Assembly (NCBI RefSeq): GCF_900187975.1
Contig: NZ_FZPC01000032.1
Coordinates: 1 to 64,000, forward strand
Reading direction: 5' to 3'
DNA length: 64,000 nt
From: Pseudomonas delhiensis
GTDB lineage: Bacteria; Pseudomonadota; Gammaproteobacteria; Pseudomonadales; Pseudomonadaceae
The position numbers and the translations under genes were made by a program. The notes under the pieces are model-generated. The model had not been told where the DNA came from. It saw nothing but the letters and a program-made list of their open reading frames with translations, and made no database searches. Below, in pieces: positions 39,793 through 51,966 of the stretch. Each line of letters opens with the position of its first letter. The first letter of the stretch is position 1.

Positions 39793-42043
39793 CCTTGCCA
39801 CCCGCGCGGTCGCGCCGCGCCTCGATGATGTTGGGCAGTTGCGAGATGCGCGCCAGCAGGCGGCCGAGGGACTCCAGGCCGGGGATCTCGATGGTCAGGC
39901 GCATGGTCGCGGTGTTGTCGTCCTTGTCCGAGCGGGTGTTGACCGCCAGCACGTTGATGCGCTCGTTGAGCAGCACCTGGGACACGTCGCGCAGCAGGCC
40001 GGAGCGGTCGTAGGCGCGGATGACGATGTCCACCGGGTAGGTCTGCACCGGCACCGGGCCCCAGCTCACCTGGATCATCCGCTCCGGCTCGCGGCCGGCC
40101 AGCTGCAGCACGGTGGCGCAGTCCTGGCGGTGGATGGTGACGCCGCGGCCGAGGGTGATGTAGCCGACGATGGGGTCGCCCGGCAGCGGCTGGCAGCAAC
40201 CGGCCATCTGCGTCAGCAGGTTGCCCACGCCCTGGATCTGGATGTCGCCGCGCTTGCCGTGGCCGATGCGGCTGGGCTTGCGCGGGATGAGTTCGAGCTG
40301 CTCGTTGCCGCGCTCCGGCTCCACCAGCTGCTGCGCGTAGCTGACCACGTGGGCCAGGCGCAGGTCGCCGGCGCCGAGGGCAGCGAAGAGGTCCTCGCCG
40401 GTCTTGTAGTTGGCCTTCTCGGCCAGCTTCTCGAAGTCCACCGGCGGCAGCGCCAGGCGCCCCAGCTCGCGCTCGAGCATGGCCTTGCCGGCGGCGACGT
40501 TCTGATCGCGAGCCTGCAGCTTGAACCAGTGGACGATCTTCGCCCGCGCCCGCGAGGTGGTGACGTAGCCGAGGTTCTGGTTCAGCCAGTCGCGGCTCGG
40601 GCCGCTGTGCTTGCCGGTGATGATCTCCACCTGCTCGCCGGTCTGCAGGCTGTAGTTCAGCGGCACGATGCGGCCGTTGATCTTGGCGCCGCGGCAGTTG
40701 TGGCCCACCTCGGTGTGCACGCGGTAGGCGAAGTCCAGCGGCGTGGAGCCCTTGGGCAGGTCGATGGCGTGGCCGTCGGGGGTGAAGACGTACACCCGGT
40801 CGGGCTCGATGTCGACCCGCAGCTGCTCGGCCAGGCCGCCGATGTCGCCCAGTTCCTCGTGCCACTCCAGGACCTGGCGCAGCCAGGAGATCTTCTCCTC
40901 GTAGTGGTTGGAGCCGGACTTGACGTCGGTGCCCTTGTAGCGCCAGTGCGCGCACACGCCCAGCTCGGCTTCCTCGTGCATGGCGTGGGTGCGGATCTGC
41001 ACTTCCAGCACCTTGCCCTCGGGGCCGATCACCGCGGTGTGCAGCGAGCGGTAGCCGTTTTCCTTGGGGTTGGCGATGTAGTCGTCGAATTCCTTGGGGA
41101 TGTGCCGCCACAGGGTGTGCACGATGCCCAGCGCGGTGTAGCAGTCGCGCATCTCCGGGACCAGCACGCGCACCGCGCGCACGTCGTAGATCTGGCTGAA
41201 GTCCAGGCCCTTGCGCTGCATCTTCCGCCAGATGGAGTAGATGTGCTTGGCGCGGCCGGACAGGTCGGCCTTGATGCCGGTGGCGGCCAGGGCGTCCTTG
41301 AGCTGCTGCATCACGGTGGCGATGTACTGCTCGCGGTCCAGGCGGCGCTCGTGCAGCAGCTTGGCGATCTGCTTGTACTGGTCGGGCTCCAGGTAGCGGA
41401 AGGACAGGTCCTCCAGCTCCCACTTGATGTGGCCGATGCCCAGGCGGTGCGCCAGCGGCGCGTAGATGTCGAACACCTCGCGGGCGACGCGCATGCGCTT
41501 CTCCTCGTCGGCGTTCTTCACCGCGCGGATGGCGCAGGTGCGCTCGGCCAGCTTGATCAGCGCGACGCGCACGTCGTCGACCATGGCCACCAGCATCTTG
41601 CGCAGGTTCTCGATCTGCGCCTGGGTGCCGAGCACCATGGACTGCCGCGGGTTGAGGCTGGCGCTGATCGCCGCCATGCGCAGCACGCCCTCGATCAGCT
41701 TGGCCACCACCGGGCCGAAGCGCTGCTGCACTTCCTCCAGCTTGACCTTGCCCTCGCGCACGCCGCGGTAGATCACCGCGGCCACCAGGGATTCCTGGTC
41801 GAGCTTGAGGTCGGCGAGGATCTCGGCGATCTCGAGGCCGGTCTGGAAGCTCGAGGTGCCATCGGCCCAGGCGGCTTCCACCTGGCTGACGGCCTTGTTC
41901 TCGGCCTCGCGGGCGAACTCGCAGGCCTGAAGCAGGACCTTGCGATCCAGCACCGGGACCAGGGTCTGGACGTGGTCCAGCCAGGCCTCGAGGTTGATGC
42001 TGCCGTCGGTGTTGACCGGCTGGTGCGCTCTCACCTGTACCAT
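39785..42043 (-). CDS. relA: (p)ppGpp synthetase RelA
   Basis: This is a ribosome-associated stringent-response synthetase of about 752 aa. The start is taken at ATG 42043 (MVQVRAHQPVNTDGSINLEAWLDHV), the family N-terminus; a start at 42079 would add unrelated residues. An inactive HD-like domain covers about 50-200. The synthetase domain (about 225-370) has IKADLSGRAKHIYSIWRKMQ and GYRSLHTAVIGPEG. The TGS domain follows (VYVFTPDGHAIDLPKGSTPLDFAYRVHTEVGHNC), then the zinc-finger part (LTQMAGCCQPLPGD...TIHRQDCATV) and a C-terminal ACT domain. It lies in a cluster cysM-rlmD-relA-mazG. Confidence 0.96.
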   Translation of the reverse strand: MVQVRAHQPVNTDGSINLEAWLDHVQTLVPVLDRKVLLQACEFAREAENKAVSQVEAAWADGTSSFQTGLEIAEILADLKLDQESLVAAVIYRGVREGKVKLEEVQQRFGPVVAKLIEGVLRMAAISASLNPRQSMVLGTQAQIENLRKMLVAMVDDVRVALIKLAERTCAIRAVKNADEEKRMRVAREVFDIYAPLAHRLGIGHIKWELEDLSFRYLEPDQYKQIAKLLHERRLDREQYIATVMQQLKDALAATGIKADLSGRAKHIYSIWRKMQRKGLDFSQIYDVRAVRVLVPEMRDCYTALGIVHTLWRHIPKEFDDYIANPKENGYRSLHTAVIGPEGKVLEVQIRTHAMHEEAELGVCAHWRYKGTDVKSGSNHYEEKISWLRQVLEWHEELGDIGGLAEQLRVDIEPDRVYVFTPDGHAIDLPKGSTPLDFAYRVHTEVGHNCRGAKINGRIVPLNYSLQTGEQVEIITGKHSGPSRDWLNQNLGYVTTSRARAKIVHWFKLQARDQNVAAGKAMLERELGRLALPPVDFEKLAEKANYKTGEDLFAALGAGDLRLAHVVSYAQQLVEPERGNEQLELIPRKPSRIGHGKRGDIQIQGVGNLLTQMAGCCQPLPGDPIVGYITLGRGVTIHRQDCATVLQLAGREPERMIQVSWGPVPVQTYPVDIVIRAYDRSGLLRDVSQVLLNERINVLAVNTRSDKDDNTATMRLTIEIPGLESLGRLLARISQLPNIIEARRDRAGGKDV

Positions 42044-42133
42044 CTTGTCTACCCTTCCCCACGGTGTGCCACGGCACACCGCTCGACTGCGCCGGCCTTT
42101 CTGGCGTGGGCCGGTCGGATTGCGCAGGTCGTC

Positions 42134-43498
42134 CTAACCTGCCTCGAACAGAGCCATCGCCTCCACATGCGCCGTCTGCGGGAACATGTCGAGGATTCCG
42201 GCACGCTTCAGGCGATAGCCCTGACGGGCCAGTTCGCCGGCGTCGCGCGCCAGGGTCGCCGGGTTGCAGGACACATAGAGTACCCGCTCGGCGCCCAGGG
42301 CGCGCATGCCCCGTGCCATCTCGAGCGCGCCGTCACGCGGCGGGTCGAGCAGCACGGCGGAAAATCCCTTGGCCGCGTCCCCGGCGAACCAGCGCGCCGC
42401 GGAGAGCGGCTGCGCCAGGTCGGCCTGGTGGAACACGGCGTTGTCCAGGCCATTGGCCCGGGCGTTAGCCGCGGCGCGCGCGACCATGCTGTGCACACCC
42501 TCCACGCCCACCACGCAGGCGGCGCTGCGGGCCAGCGGCAGGGCGAAATTGCCCAGGCCACAGAACAGGTCTAGCACCCGTTCCGTCGCCGCGGGAGCCA
42601 ACCAGTCGAGGGCCTGCGCGACCATGGCCGCGTTGACCGGCTCGTTGACCTGGACGAAGTCCCCCGGCCGGTAGGCCAGGGCCAGGTCCCAGGCGTCCAG
42701 GCGGTAGCCCAGTCGCCCCTCGCCGTCGGCCGGCGTCGGTTCGCCGTCGCCCTGCAGCCACAGCTGCACATCCCGTGCCGAACAGAAGGCCTGGAGGCGT
42801 TCGAGGTCGGCGCCGGGCAAAGCTTCGGTGTGGCGCAGCAGCAAGGCGCAGGCGGTGCCGTGGAACAGCTCGACGTGGCCGATGGCCCGCGGCCGCTGGA
42901 AACCCTGCAGCAGCGCCGGCAGTTCGCGGGCCAGCGCCTGCAGCTCGGGCACCAGCACCAGGCAGTCGTCGAAGGCGACGATGGCCTGGCTGGCGGCGGC
43001 GCGGAAGCCGACCTCCAGGCGCTGGGCCTTGGCATCCCAGCGCACGGCGATGCGGGCCCGGCGGCGATAGCCGAATTCGGGGCCGGCCAGGGGCTCTGCC
43101 CAGTGTTCGGGGACGATCTCGCCGAAGCGCTGCAACTGCTCGGCGAGGGTGCGCTGCTTGAGCGCCAATTGTCCGGCGTGGGGCAGGTGCTGCAGGGTGC
43201 AGCCGCCGCACTTGCCGGCCACCGGGCAGGGTTCGGCGCGGCGCTCCGGCGCGGCGGCCAGGATGCGTTCGCCGCGGGCGTCCACCACCTGGCTGCGCGC
43301 GGCCAGCACGCGGGCCTCGACCTCTTCGCCGGGCAGGGCGCCGGCGACGAACCAGGTGCGCCCTTCCAGGTGCGCGATGCCGCGGCCGTCATGGGCCAGG
43401 CGCTCGATGCGCAGGCGCTGCTTCTTGCCCACCGGCACGCCCGTGCCGCGGGCGCCGCCGCTGGGCTGGAAGCGCAGCCCGCTTCTCTGCTTGGCCAT
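42134..43498 (-). CDS. rlmD: 23S rRNA (uracil-1939-C5)-methyltransferase RlmD
   Basis: The 454-aa SAM enzyme has an N-terminal TRAM domain ([23 protein letters not shown]...) and an iron-sulfur cluster site ([15 protein letters not shown]). The catalytic methyltransferase part has [16 protein letters not shown] (SAM loop), [10 protein letters not shown] and the nucleophilic Cys in [18 protein letters not shown]. The start ATG 43498 lies one base after the cysM stop, giving tight coupling. An open frame continues upstream inside cysM but is only overlap. Confidence 0.96.
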   Translation of the reverse strand: MAKQRSGLRFQPSGGARGTGVPVGKKQRLRIERLAHDGRGIAHLEGRTWFVAGALPGEEVEARVLAARSQVVDARGERILAAAPERRAEPCPVAGKCGGCTLQHLPHAGQLALKQRTLAEQLQRFGEIVPEHWAEPLAGPEFGYRRRARIAVRWDAKAQRLEVGFRAAASQAIVAFDDCLVLVPELQALARELPALLQGFQRPRAIGHVELFHGTACALLLRHTEALPGADLERLQAFCSARDVQLWLQGDGEPTPADGEGRLGYRLDAWDLALAYRPGDFVQVNEPVNAAMVAQALDWLAPAATERVLDLFCGLGNFALPLARSAACVVGVEGVHSMVARAAANARANGLDNAVFHQADLAQPLSAARWFAGDAAKGFSAVLLDPPRDGALEMARGMRALGAERVLYVSCNPATLARDAGELARQGYRLKRAGILDMFPQTAHVEAMALFEAG

Positions 43499-43499
43499 G

Positions 43500-44399
43500 T
43501 CAGTTGGGGTCGTAGATTCCGGAGGACAGGTAGCGGTCGCCGCGGTCGCAGATGATCGCCACCAGCACGGCGTTCTCCAGCTCGCGGGACAGGCGCAGCA
43601 TGGCCGCCACCGCGCCGCCCGAGGACACGCCGCAGAAGATGCCTTCCTCGCGGGCCAGGCGGCGCATGACGTCCTCGGCCTCGCTCTGGTGCATGTCCAC
43701 CACGCGGTCGACGCGGCTGGCGTCGAAGATCTTCGGCAGGTATTCCTGCGGCCAGCGGCGGATGCCGGGGATCGACGAGCCTTCCATCGGCTGCAGGCCG
43801 ACGATCTGCACCGCCGGGTTCTGCTCCTTGAGGTAGCGCGACACGCCCATGATGGTGCCGGTGGTGCCCATGGAGCTGACGAAGTGGGTGATCTCGCCAC
43901 CGGTCTGGCGCCAGATCTCCGGGCCGGTGCCCTGGTAGTGGGCCACCGGGTTGTCGCCGTTGGCGAACTGGTCCAGCACCTTGCCCTTGCCTTCGCGCTG
44001 CATCTGGTCGGCCAGGTCGCGGGCGCCTTCCATGCCCTGCTCCTTGCTCACCAGGATCAGCTCGGCGCCGTAGGCGGTCATGGCCGCCTTGCGCTCGGCG
44101 GTGGAGTTGTCCGGCATGATCAGGATCATGCGGTAGCCCTTGATCGCCGCGGCCATGGCCAGGGCGATGCCGGTGTTGCCGGAGGTGGCCTCGATCAGGG
44201 TGTCGCCGGGGCGGATGTCGCCGCGCAGCTCCGCACGGGTGATCATCGACAGCGCCGGGCGGTCCTTCACCGAGCCGGCCGGGTTGTTGCCTTCGAGTTT
44301 CACCAGCAGGGTGTTGGAGGTTTCCCCGGGCAGGCGCTGCAGGCGCACCAGCGGAGTATTGCCGATGCACTCGGCGATGGTGGGGTACTGCACGGTCAT
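43500..44399 (-). CDS. cysM: Cysteine synthase B CysM
   Basis: The 299-aa PLP enzyme makes cysteine from O-acetylserine and sulfide or thiosulfate. It starts [22 protein letters not shown]. The PLP lysine is K45 in [30 protein letters not shown] is the substrate loop, and [18 protein letters not shown] binds the PLP phosphate. The length is typical of CysM. Start ATG 44399 was chosen because the open frame upstream (to 44591) does not match the family. Confidence 0.96.
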   Translation of the reverse strand: MTVQYPTIAECIGNTPLVRLQRLPGETSNTLLVKLEGNNPAGSVKDRPALSMITRAELRGDIRPGDTLIEATSGNTGIALAMAAAIKGYRMILIMPDNSTAERKAAMTAYGAELILVSKEQGMEGARDLADQMQREGKGKVLDQFANGDNPVAHYQGTGPEIWRQTGGEITHFVSSMGTTGTIMGVSRYLKEQNPAVQIVGLQPMEGSSIPGIRRWPQEYLPKIFDASRVDRVVDMHQSEAEDVMRRLAREEGIFCGVSSGGAVAAMLRLSRELENAVLVAIICDRGDRYLSSGIYDPN

Positions 44400-44665
44400 G
44401 GAGTCGCTCGTCGTCAGCAAGGCGGATCTGGATAACGGCCTATGATACCGGTAAACCGCCGCCGGCCATATCGGCAAGCGCAGCGAGTGGCATCGGCGGC
44501 CCTGCCGGCCCCGGCGTCGAGGCTGCGGAATCCTTATATGAACACCTGAACATTCGCGTAGGAAAGCTCCGCAATTCACATGCTGCCACAAAGTGCTTCA
44601 GCGCCCATGGACCGTGGGCTGCAGCGCAATCCGAGGCCTCCGCCGACATATGCGGTAACCTTCGT

Positions 44666-44684
44666 GAAGATGAAAATGATTTGC
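44666..44684. promoter_or_regulatory. Candidate Fur box upstream of pirA
   Basis: GAAGATGAAAATGATTTGC agrees with the 19-bp Fur consensus GATAATGATAATCATTATC at 13 positions by eye. It lies 48 bp upstream of the pirA start. A siderophore receptor gene is a standard Fur target. Confidence 0.5.
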
Positions 44685-44731
44685 GTTACCCACAGGCTCC
44701 GCCGCCATCACGAGCAATCAGGAGCCAACAG

Positions 44732-46960
44732 ATGTCCCTTCCCCTTTCCCGCCACGCCCTGGCCGGCGCCGTCGCCCTGGCCATCGCCGGCCAGGCCCAG
44801 GGCAACGACACCCTGAGCCTGGGCGATACCGTGGTCACCGCCGCCGGCTACGAGCAGAAGGTCACCGAGGCGCCGGCCAGCATCAGCGTGCTGAGCCGCG
44901 AGGAACTGGAGCAGAAGCGCTACAGCAACCTGGCCGAGGCCCTGGAGGACGTCGAGGGCGTCGACATCGGCCAGGGCACCGGCAAGACCGGCGGGCTGAA
45001 CATCAGCATCCGCGGCATGCCCAGCGACTACACCCTGATCCTCATCGACGGCCGCCGGCAGAACAGCGCAGGCAACATCACCCCCAACGGCTTCAACGAG
45101 ACCGCCACCAGCTTCATGCCGCCGCTCTCGGCCATCGAGCGCATCGAGGTGATCCGCGGCCCGATGTCCACGCTCTACGGCTCCGACGCCATGGGCGGCG
45201 TGGTCAACATCATCACCCGCAAGGTGGCCCCCGAATGGGGCGCCACCCTCAGCCTCGACCACACCTTCCAGGAACACCGCGACTACGGCGACAGCAGCGG
45301 CACCAGCCTGTACGCCAGCGGCCCGCTGGTGGTGGACAAGCTCGGCCTGAACCTGCGTGGCAGCTTCCTCGACCGCGGCGCCTCGGACCTGAGCTTCGAC
45401 GACGGCGCCACCGTCAGCCGCCGCGGCGCCGCCCCGGTGGAGGGGCAGAACTACAACATCGGCAGCCGCCTGACCTTCACCCCCAACACCGAGCACGACA
45501 TCTCCCTGGACTTCGAGCGCGGCCGCCAGGCGTACGACAACGACGACTGCCAGCTGGGCAACCTCGACGGCAAGGCCGGCGGCAGCGCCACCGACGGCTG
45601 CAGCCGCGACGCGCCGACGCGGGCCAACGGCTACGCCGACGAGCTGCGCTTCGAGCGCGACCAGTTCGCCCTCTCCCACACCGGCCGCCTGGGCTTCGGC
45701 ACCCTCGACAGCAGCCTGACGCACATCGCCACCGAGACTCTCGGGCGCACCATCCCCGGCACCATGGGCGTGCCCTACAGCGGCTACCCGTCGATCGTCG
45801 GCGGCGACGCGCGCAAGCTGAAATCCACCGACCTGGTGCTGGACAGCAAGCTGGTGATGCCCCTGGGCCAGGCGCACGTCTTCACCCTCGGCGGCCAGTA
45901 CTGGGACGCCAAGGTCGAGGACGGCATCGCCACCGAAGACTTCCAGCAGAGCTCCTGGGCGCTGTTCGCCGAGGACGAGTGGCGCCTGCGCGAGGACCTG
46001 GCGCTGACCCTCGGCGGCCGCTACGAGGACCACGAGGCCTTCGGCGGGCACTTCAGCCCGCGCGCCTACCTGGTGTGGAACACCACCGACAGCTGGACGC
46101 TCAAGGGCGGCGTCAGCCAGGGCTACAAGACGCCCACGCTGAACCAGCTGCACGACGGCATCAACGGCGTCAGCGGCCAGGGCCAGATCATCACCATCGG
46201 CAGCCCCGACCTGGACCCGGAAACCTCCACCAGCACCGAGTTCGGCATCTACTACGACAACCTCGCCGACTTCAACGCCAACCTCACGCTGTTCCACACC
46301 CGCTTCAAGGACAAGATCGACACCGGCCCCCCGGTGGCCAACTGCAACTGGCCGGACGCGCCGAACCAGCCCGGCTGCATCGACATGGGCAGCAGCTTCC
46401 AGCAGGAGAACTTCGCCCAGCAGGTGAACATCGGCAAGGCCCGCACCCAGGGCGTGGAGCTGGCCGGGCGCTGGGCCTTCGCCCCGGCCTGGGCGCTGGC
46501 GCTGAACTACACCTACACCGACAGCGAGCAGCTCAGCGGCGACGACAAGGGCGCCCCGCTGACCAACACCCCCAGGCACCTGGCCAATGCCCGGCTCGAC
46601 TGGCAGGCGCACGAACGCCTGAAGCTCTGGCTCAAGGGCGAGCACCACGGCGAGCGGGCGCGCTTCACCTCGCGCTACGCCAACCTCAGCGCGGCCAACC
46701 AGGCCATCGCCCGCCAGGTCGGCGACCTGGACGCCTACCAGGTGTTCCACCTCGGCGGCTCGTTCAAGGCCAGCCAGAACCTGACCCTCAATGCCGCCGT
46801 ATACAACCTGCTGGACAAGGACTTCCTGGGCGGCGAGTACTACACGACCGCCACCGGCGGCACCGCCTGGGCCTCCCACTACATCCAGACGGCCCAGGCC
46901 ACCACCGGCACCCTGGAACAGGGCCGGCGGCTGTGGCTGTCGGCGGTGCTCGAGTTCTGA
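44732..46960 (+). CDS. pirA: TonB-dependent catecholate siderophore receptor PirA
   Basis: This is an outer-membrane receptor of about 742 aa. The signal peptide MSLPLSRHALAGAVALAIAGQAQG is cleaved before NDTLSL, and the TonB box is in LGDTVVTAAGYEQK. The plug has EVIRGPMSTLYGSDAMGGVVNIITRKV, and the barrel ends in LWLSAVLEF. Start 44732 is preferred over an upstream in-frame ATG at 44681, which would place 17 polar residues before the signal peptide. With pirR and pirS just downstream on the opposite strand, the PAO1 arrangement is kept, which supports import of ferric enterobactin-like and related catecholates. Confidence 0.93.
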   Translation: MSLPLSRHALAGAVALAIAGQAQGNDTLSLGDTVVTAAGYEQKVTEAPASISVLSREELEQKRYSNLAEALEDVEGVDIGQGTGKTGGLNISIRGMPSDYTLILIDGRRQNSAGNITPNGFNETATSFMPPLSAIERIEVIRGPMSTLYGSDAMGGVVNIITRKVAPEWGATLSLDHTFQEHRDYGDSSGTSLYASGPLVVDKLGLNLRGSFLDRGASDLSFDDGATVSRRGAAPVEGQNYNIGSRLTFTPNTEHDISLDFERGRQAYDNDDCQLGNLDGKAGGSATDGCSRDAPTRANGYADELRFERDQFALSHTGRLGFGTLDSSLTHIATETLGRTIPGTMGVPYSGYPSIVGGDARKLKSTDLVLDSKLVMPLGQAHVFTLGGQYWDAKVEDGIATEDFQQSSWALFAEDEWRLREDLALTLGGRYEDHEAFGGHFSPRAYLVWNTTDSWTLKGGVSQGYKTPTLNQLHDGINGVSGQGQIITIGSPDLDPETSTSTEFGIYYDNLADFNANLTLFHTRFKDKIDTGPPVANCNWPDAPNQPGCIDMGSSFQQENFAQQVNIGKARTQGVELAGRWAFAPAWALALNYTYTDSEQLSGDDKGAPLTNTPRHLANARLDWQAHERLKLWLKGEHHGERARFTSRYANLSAANQAIARQVGDLDAYQVFHLGGSFKASQNLTLNAAVYNLLDKDFLGGEYYTTATGGTAWASHYIQTAQATTGTLEQGRRLWLSAVLEF

Positions 46961-46982
46961 CGCCGGCCCGCGCCCGCCCGCC

Positions 46983-48362
46983 TCAGGCGGCGGGCAGGCG
47001 CAGGTGCATGCGCAGGCCGGGGTCGCCGCGCTCGGCCCAGAGCTCGCCGCCCTGCAGGCGGATGGCGCTGCGGGCGATGCTCAGCCCCAGGCCGAAGCCC
47101 TCGCCGGACCGCGCCGCGGAAAGGCGGGTGAAGGGCAGGAAGATGCGCTCCAGGTCGGCGGCCGCCACCCCCGGCCCCTGGTCGGCCAGGCAGAGGTGCC
47201 AGAAGTCCCCCTCGCGCTGGCCGAGCAGGTGGATGCAACCGCCTTCCGGGGAATGCCGGATGGCGTTGCGCAGCAGATTCTCCAGGGCCTGCGCCAGGCC
47301 GTTGAGATGGCCGCGGACCACGCAGTCCACCGGCACCTCGCAGTGGAAGCGCGAAGGCGCCCAGCCGGACTCGAAGCCGGCGTCCTCCACCAGCAGCTCC
47401 CACAACGGCAGGATGGCGACGTCCTCCAGCGGCAGGCGCGGCCGCTCGGTGTCCATCCAGGCCAGCTCCAGGGTGTTGGCCACCAGGCGCTGCATGACCT
47501 CCACCTCGCGCTCCAGGCGCAGGCGCAACGGGTCGTCGGCCGGCGCACTCTCGGCGGCGACGCGCAGGCGGCTGAGCGGGGTGCGCAGCTCATGGGACAG
47601 GTCGCGCAGCAACTGGCGCTGGAACTCCACGTGGCCGCTCAGGCGCTGGGCCATGTGGTCGAAGGCGCGGCCCAGCTCGCCCAGCTCGTCGCGGCGGACG
47701 CTGACCTCGCGGGCGGCGCCCGAGCCCAGGTCGTCGGCGCGCAACGCGTTGGCGTGCTCGCGCAGGCGCGCCAGCGGGTGGATCAGTTGGCGGTAGAGCA
47801 GCGTGCACAGCAGCAGCGCCAGCCCGGCGGGCACCAGCCCATGGGTGAAGAAACGCAGCAGCACGGAGTAGCCGCCGGGCTTGAAGCGTTGCGGCAGCTG
47901 CAGCACCAGGCGGCCGTCGGCGGGGTGCCCGGGGAAGGGAATGCCAATGTAGGGCAGGCTCCGGCTGCGGTTGCTCACCGGCCAGTCCAGGCCGCGCTGG
48001 AAGGTCAGGCGGGTGGCCTCCTCGATGCTCAGCGGCTGGCTGCCCAGGGGCTGCAGGCGGCCGTCCAGCGCCACCATCCAGGTCTGCTCGCTGGCCCGCA
48101 TGCGCGCCAGCCAGTCGTCCACCGCGGCCTCGCCGCCGGCGTTCCAGGCCCGCTCCAGGTCGGCCGCGTAGCCCCGCAGCACGGCCTGGGCCTGAGCGTC
48201 GAGGAAATAACCGCGACGCTCGACCTGGCGGCCCCAGGTCCAGGACAGCCAGATGAGCAGCAGGCAGAGCAGCACCACCGGCACCGCCAGGCGCCAGAAC
48301 AGCGAATGGCGGCCGGGCAGCAGCTGGCGCGGGCGCCGCTCATTCGGCGCTAGCGAAAACAT
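46983..48362 (-). CDS. pirS: Sensor histidine kinase PirS
   Basis: This 459-aa membrane sensor has an N-terminal transmembrane helix (FWRLAVPVVLLCLLLIWLSWTWG), a periplasmic domain of about 130 residues and a second helix (LVPAGLALLLCTLLYRQL). A HAMP linker follows, then the H-box LLRDLSHELRTPLSRLRV. The ATP-binding domain has N-box NLLRNAIRHSPEGG and G boxes DQGPGVAAADLERIF and GFGLGLSIA. The start at 48362 overlaps the pirR end by 23 bp. Together they form a two-component system controlling pirA. Confidence 0.93.
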   Translation of the reverse strand: MFSLAPNERRPRQLLPGRHSLFWRLAVPVVLLCLLLIWLSWTWGRQVERRGYFLDAQAQAVLRGYAADLERAWNAGGEAAVDDWLARMRASEQTWMVALDGRLQPLGSQPLSIEEATRLTFQRGLDWPVSNRSRSLPYIGIPFPGHPADGRLVLQLPQRFKPGGYSVLLRFFTHGLVPAGLALLLCTLLYRQLIHPLARLREHANALRADDLGSGAAREVSVRRDELGELGRAFDHMAQRLSGHVEFQRQLLRDLSHELRTPLSRLRVAAESAPADDPLRLRLEREVEVMQRLVANTLELAWMDTERPRLPLEDVAILPLWELLVEDAGFESGWAPSRFHCEVPVDCVVRGHLNGLAQALENLLRNAIRHSPEGGCIHLLGQREGDFWHLCLADQGPGVAAADLERIFLPFTRLSAARSGEGFGLGLSIARSAIRLQGGELWAERGDPGLRMHLRLPAA

Positions 48363-49050
48363 AACCCTTGCCCCAGACCGCGCGCAGTTGATGGCGCAGG
48401 TAACCGATGGACTGCAGCTTGCGGCGCAGGTGGCTGACGTGCATGTCCAGGCCGCGGTCGTGGGCGGTGAAGCCACGGTGCAGCACATGCTGGTAGAGGA
48501 ACGGCTTGCTCAGGGTCTCGTCGACGTTGCCGAGGAAGGTCTCCAGCAGGCGGTGCTCGGTGGCGGTGAGGCCGGCGCTCTGCCCTTCCCAGGCCACCTC
48601 GCAGGGCTCCTCGCTCAGGCGCAGCCCGGCGTCCTCCGGGCCCGCCGGCAGCAGGCTGCCGCGCTCCAGGGCGACGCGGCGCAGGATGGCGTCGATGCGC
48701 ACGTTCAGCTCGGCCAGGCTGAAGGGCTTGGGCAGGTAGTCGTCGGCGCCCTGGGAGAAACCGGCGATGCGGTCCTGCTCGGCGCCCAGGGCAGACATCA
48801 GGATCACCGGCACGCGCTGCTCGCGGCGCAACTGGCGCAGGGCCTCCAGGCCGCTGCAGCCGGGCAGCATGACGTCCAGCAGGACCAGGTCGAAGGCCTC
48901 GCTCAAGGCCTGGTCCAGCCCCTCGCGGCCATCGCGGCACCAGGTCACGGCGAAGCCGCGCTGGCTCAGGTGGCTGTGCAGGTGCGCGCCCAGGGTGGGG
49001 TCGTCCTCGATGGTCAGCAGGCGGGGTTGGCTGGTAGCAGTCTGGATCAT
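48340..49050 (-). CDS. pirR: OmpR-family response regulator PirR
   Basis: This is a response regulator of about 236 aa. The receiver domain has LLTIEDDPTLGAHLHSHL (acidic pocket), the phospho-acceptor Asp in FDLVLLDVMLPGCSG, the Thr/Ser and Lys positions in PVILMSALGAEQD and DDYLPKPFSLAEL. The C-terminal winged helix has LTATEHRLLETFLGN and VDMHVSHLRRKLQSIGY. ATG 49050 is preferred; TTG 49059 is possible. Its 3' end overlaps pirS. It is divergent from gacS with about 140 bp between. Confidence 0.93.
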   Translation of the reverse strand: MIQTATSQPRLLTIEDDPTLGAHLHSHLSQRGFAVTWCRDGREGLDQALSEAFDLVLLDVMLPGCSGLEALRQLRREQRVPVILMSALGAEQDRIAGFSQGADDYLPKPFSLAELNVRIDAILRRVALERGSLLPAGPEDAGLRLSEEPCEVAWEGQSAGLTATEHRLLETFLGNVDETLSKPFLYQHVLHRGFTAHDRGLDMHVSHLRRKLQSIGYLRHQLRAVWGKGYVFASAE

Positions 49051-49213
49051 GGCAAACAAGACTTATTCGCGAACGACAAGTATTCATGAGGGCCCATGCC
49101 CAGGGCAAGCGCAGCCGTCCGGCGGTCAATGTGCGGGATTCCCGCCCGGCGACCCGCTAAACTGCCCCGAAACCGCTTAGGAGGACGCGCGTGTTCAAGG
49201 ATCTCGGCGGCGG

Positions 49214-51958
<2,745 letters not shown>

Positions 51959-51966
51959 GGCCGGCC

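Noticed and set aside
39716..42574. 952-codon open frame antisense to relA and rlmD
   Set aside because: It is a codon-bias shadow of relA; the product is rich in His, Leu, Ala, Val and Gln without a family.
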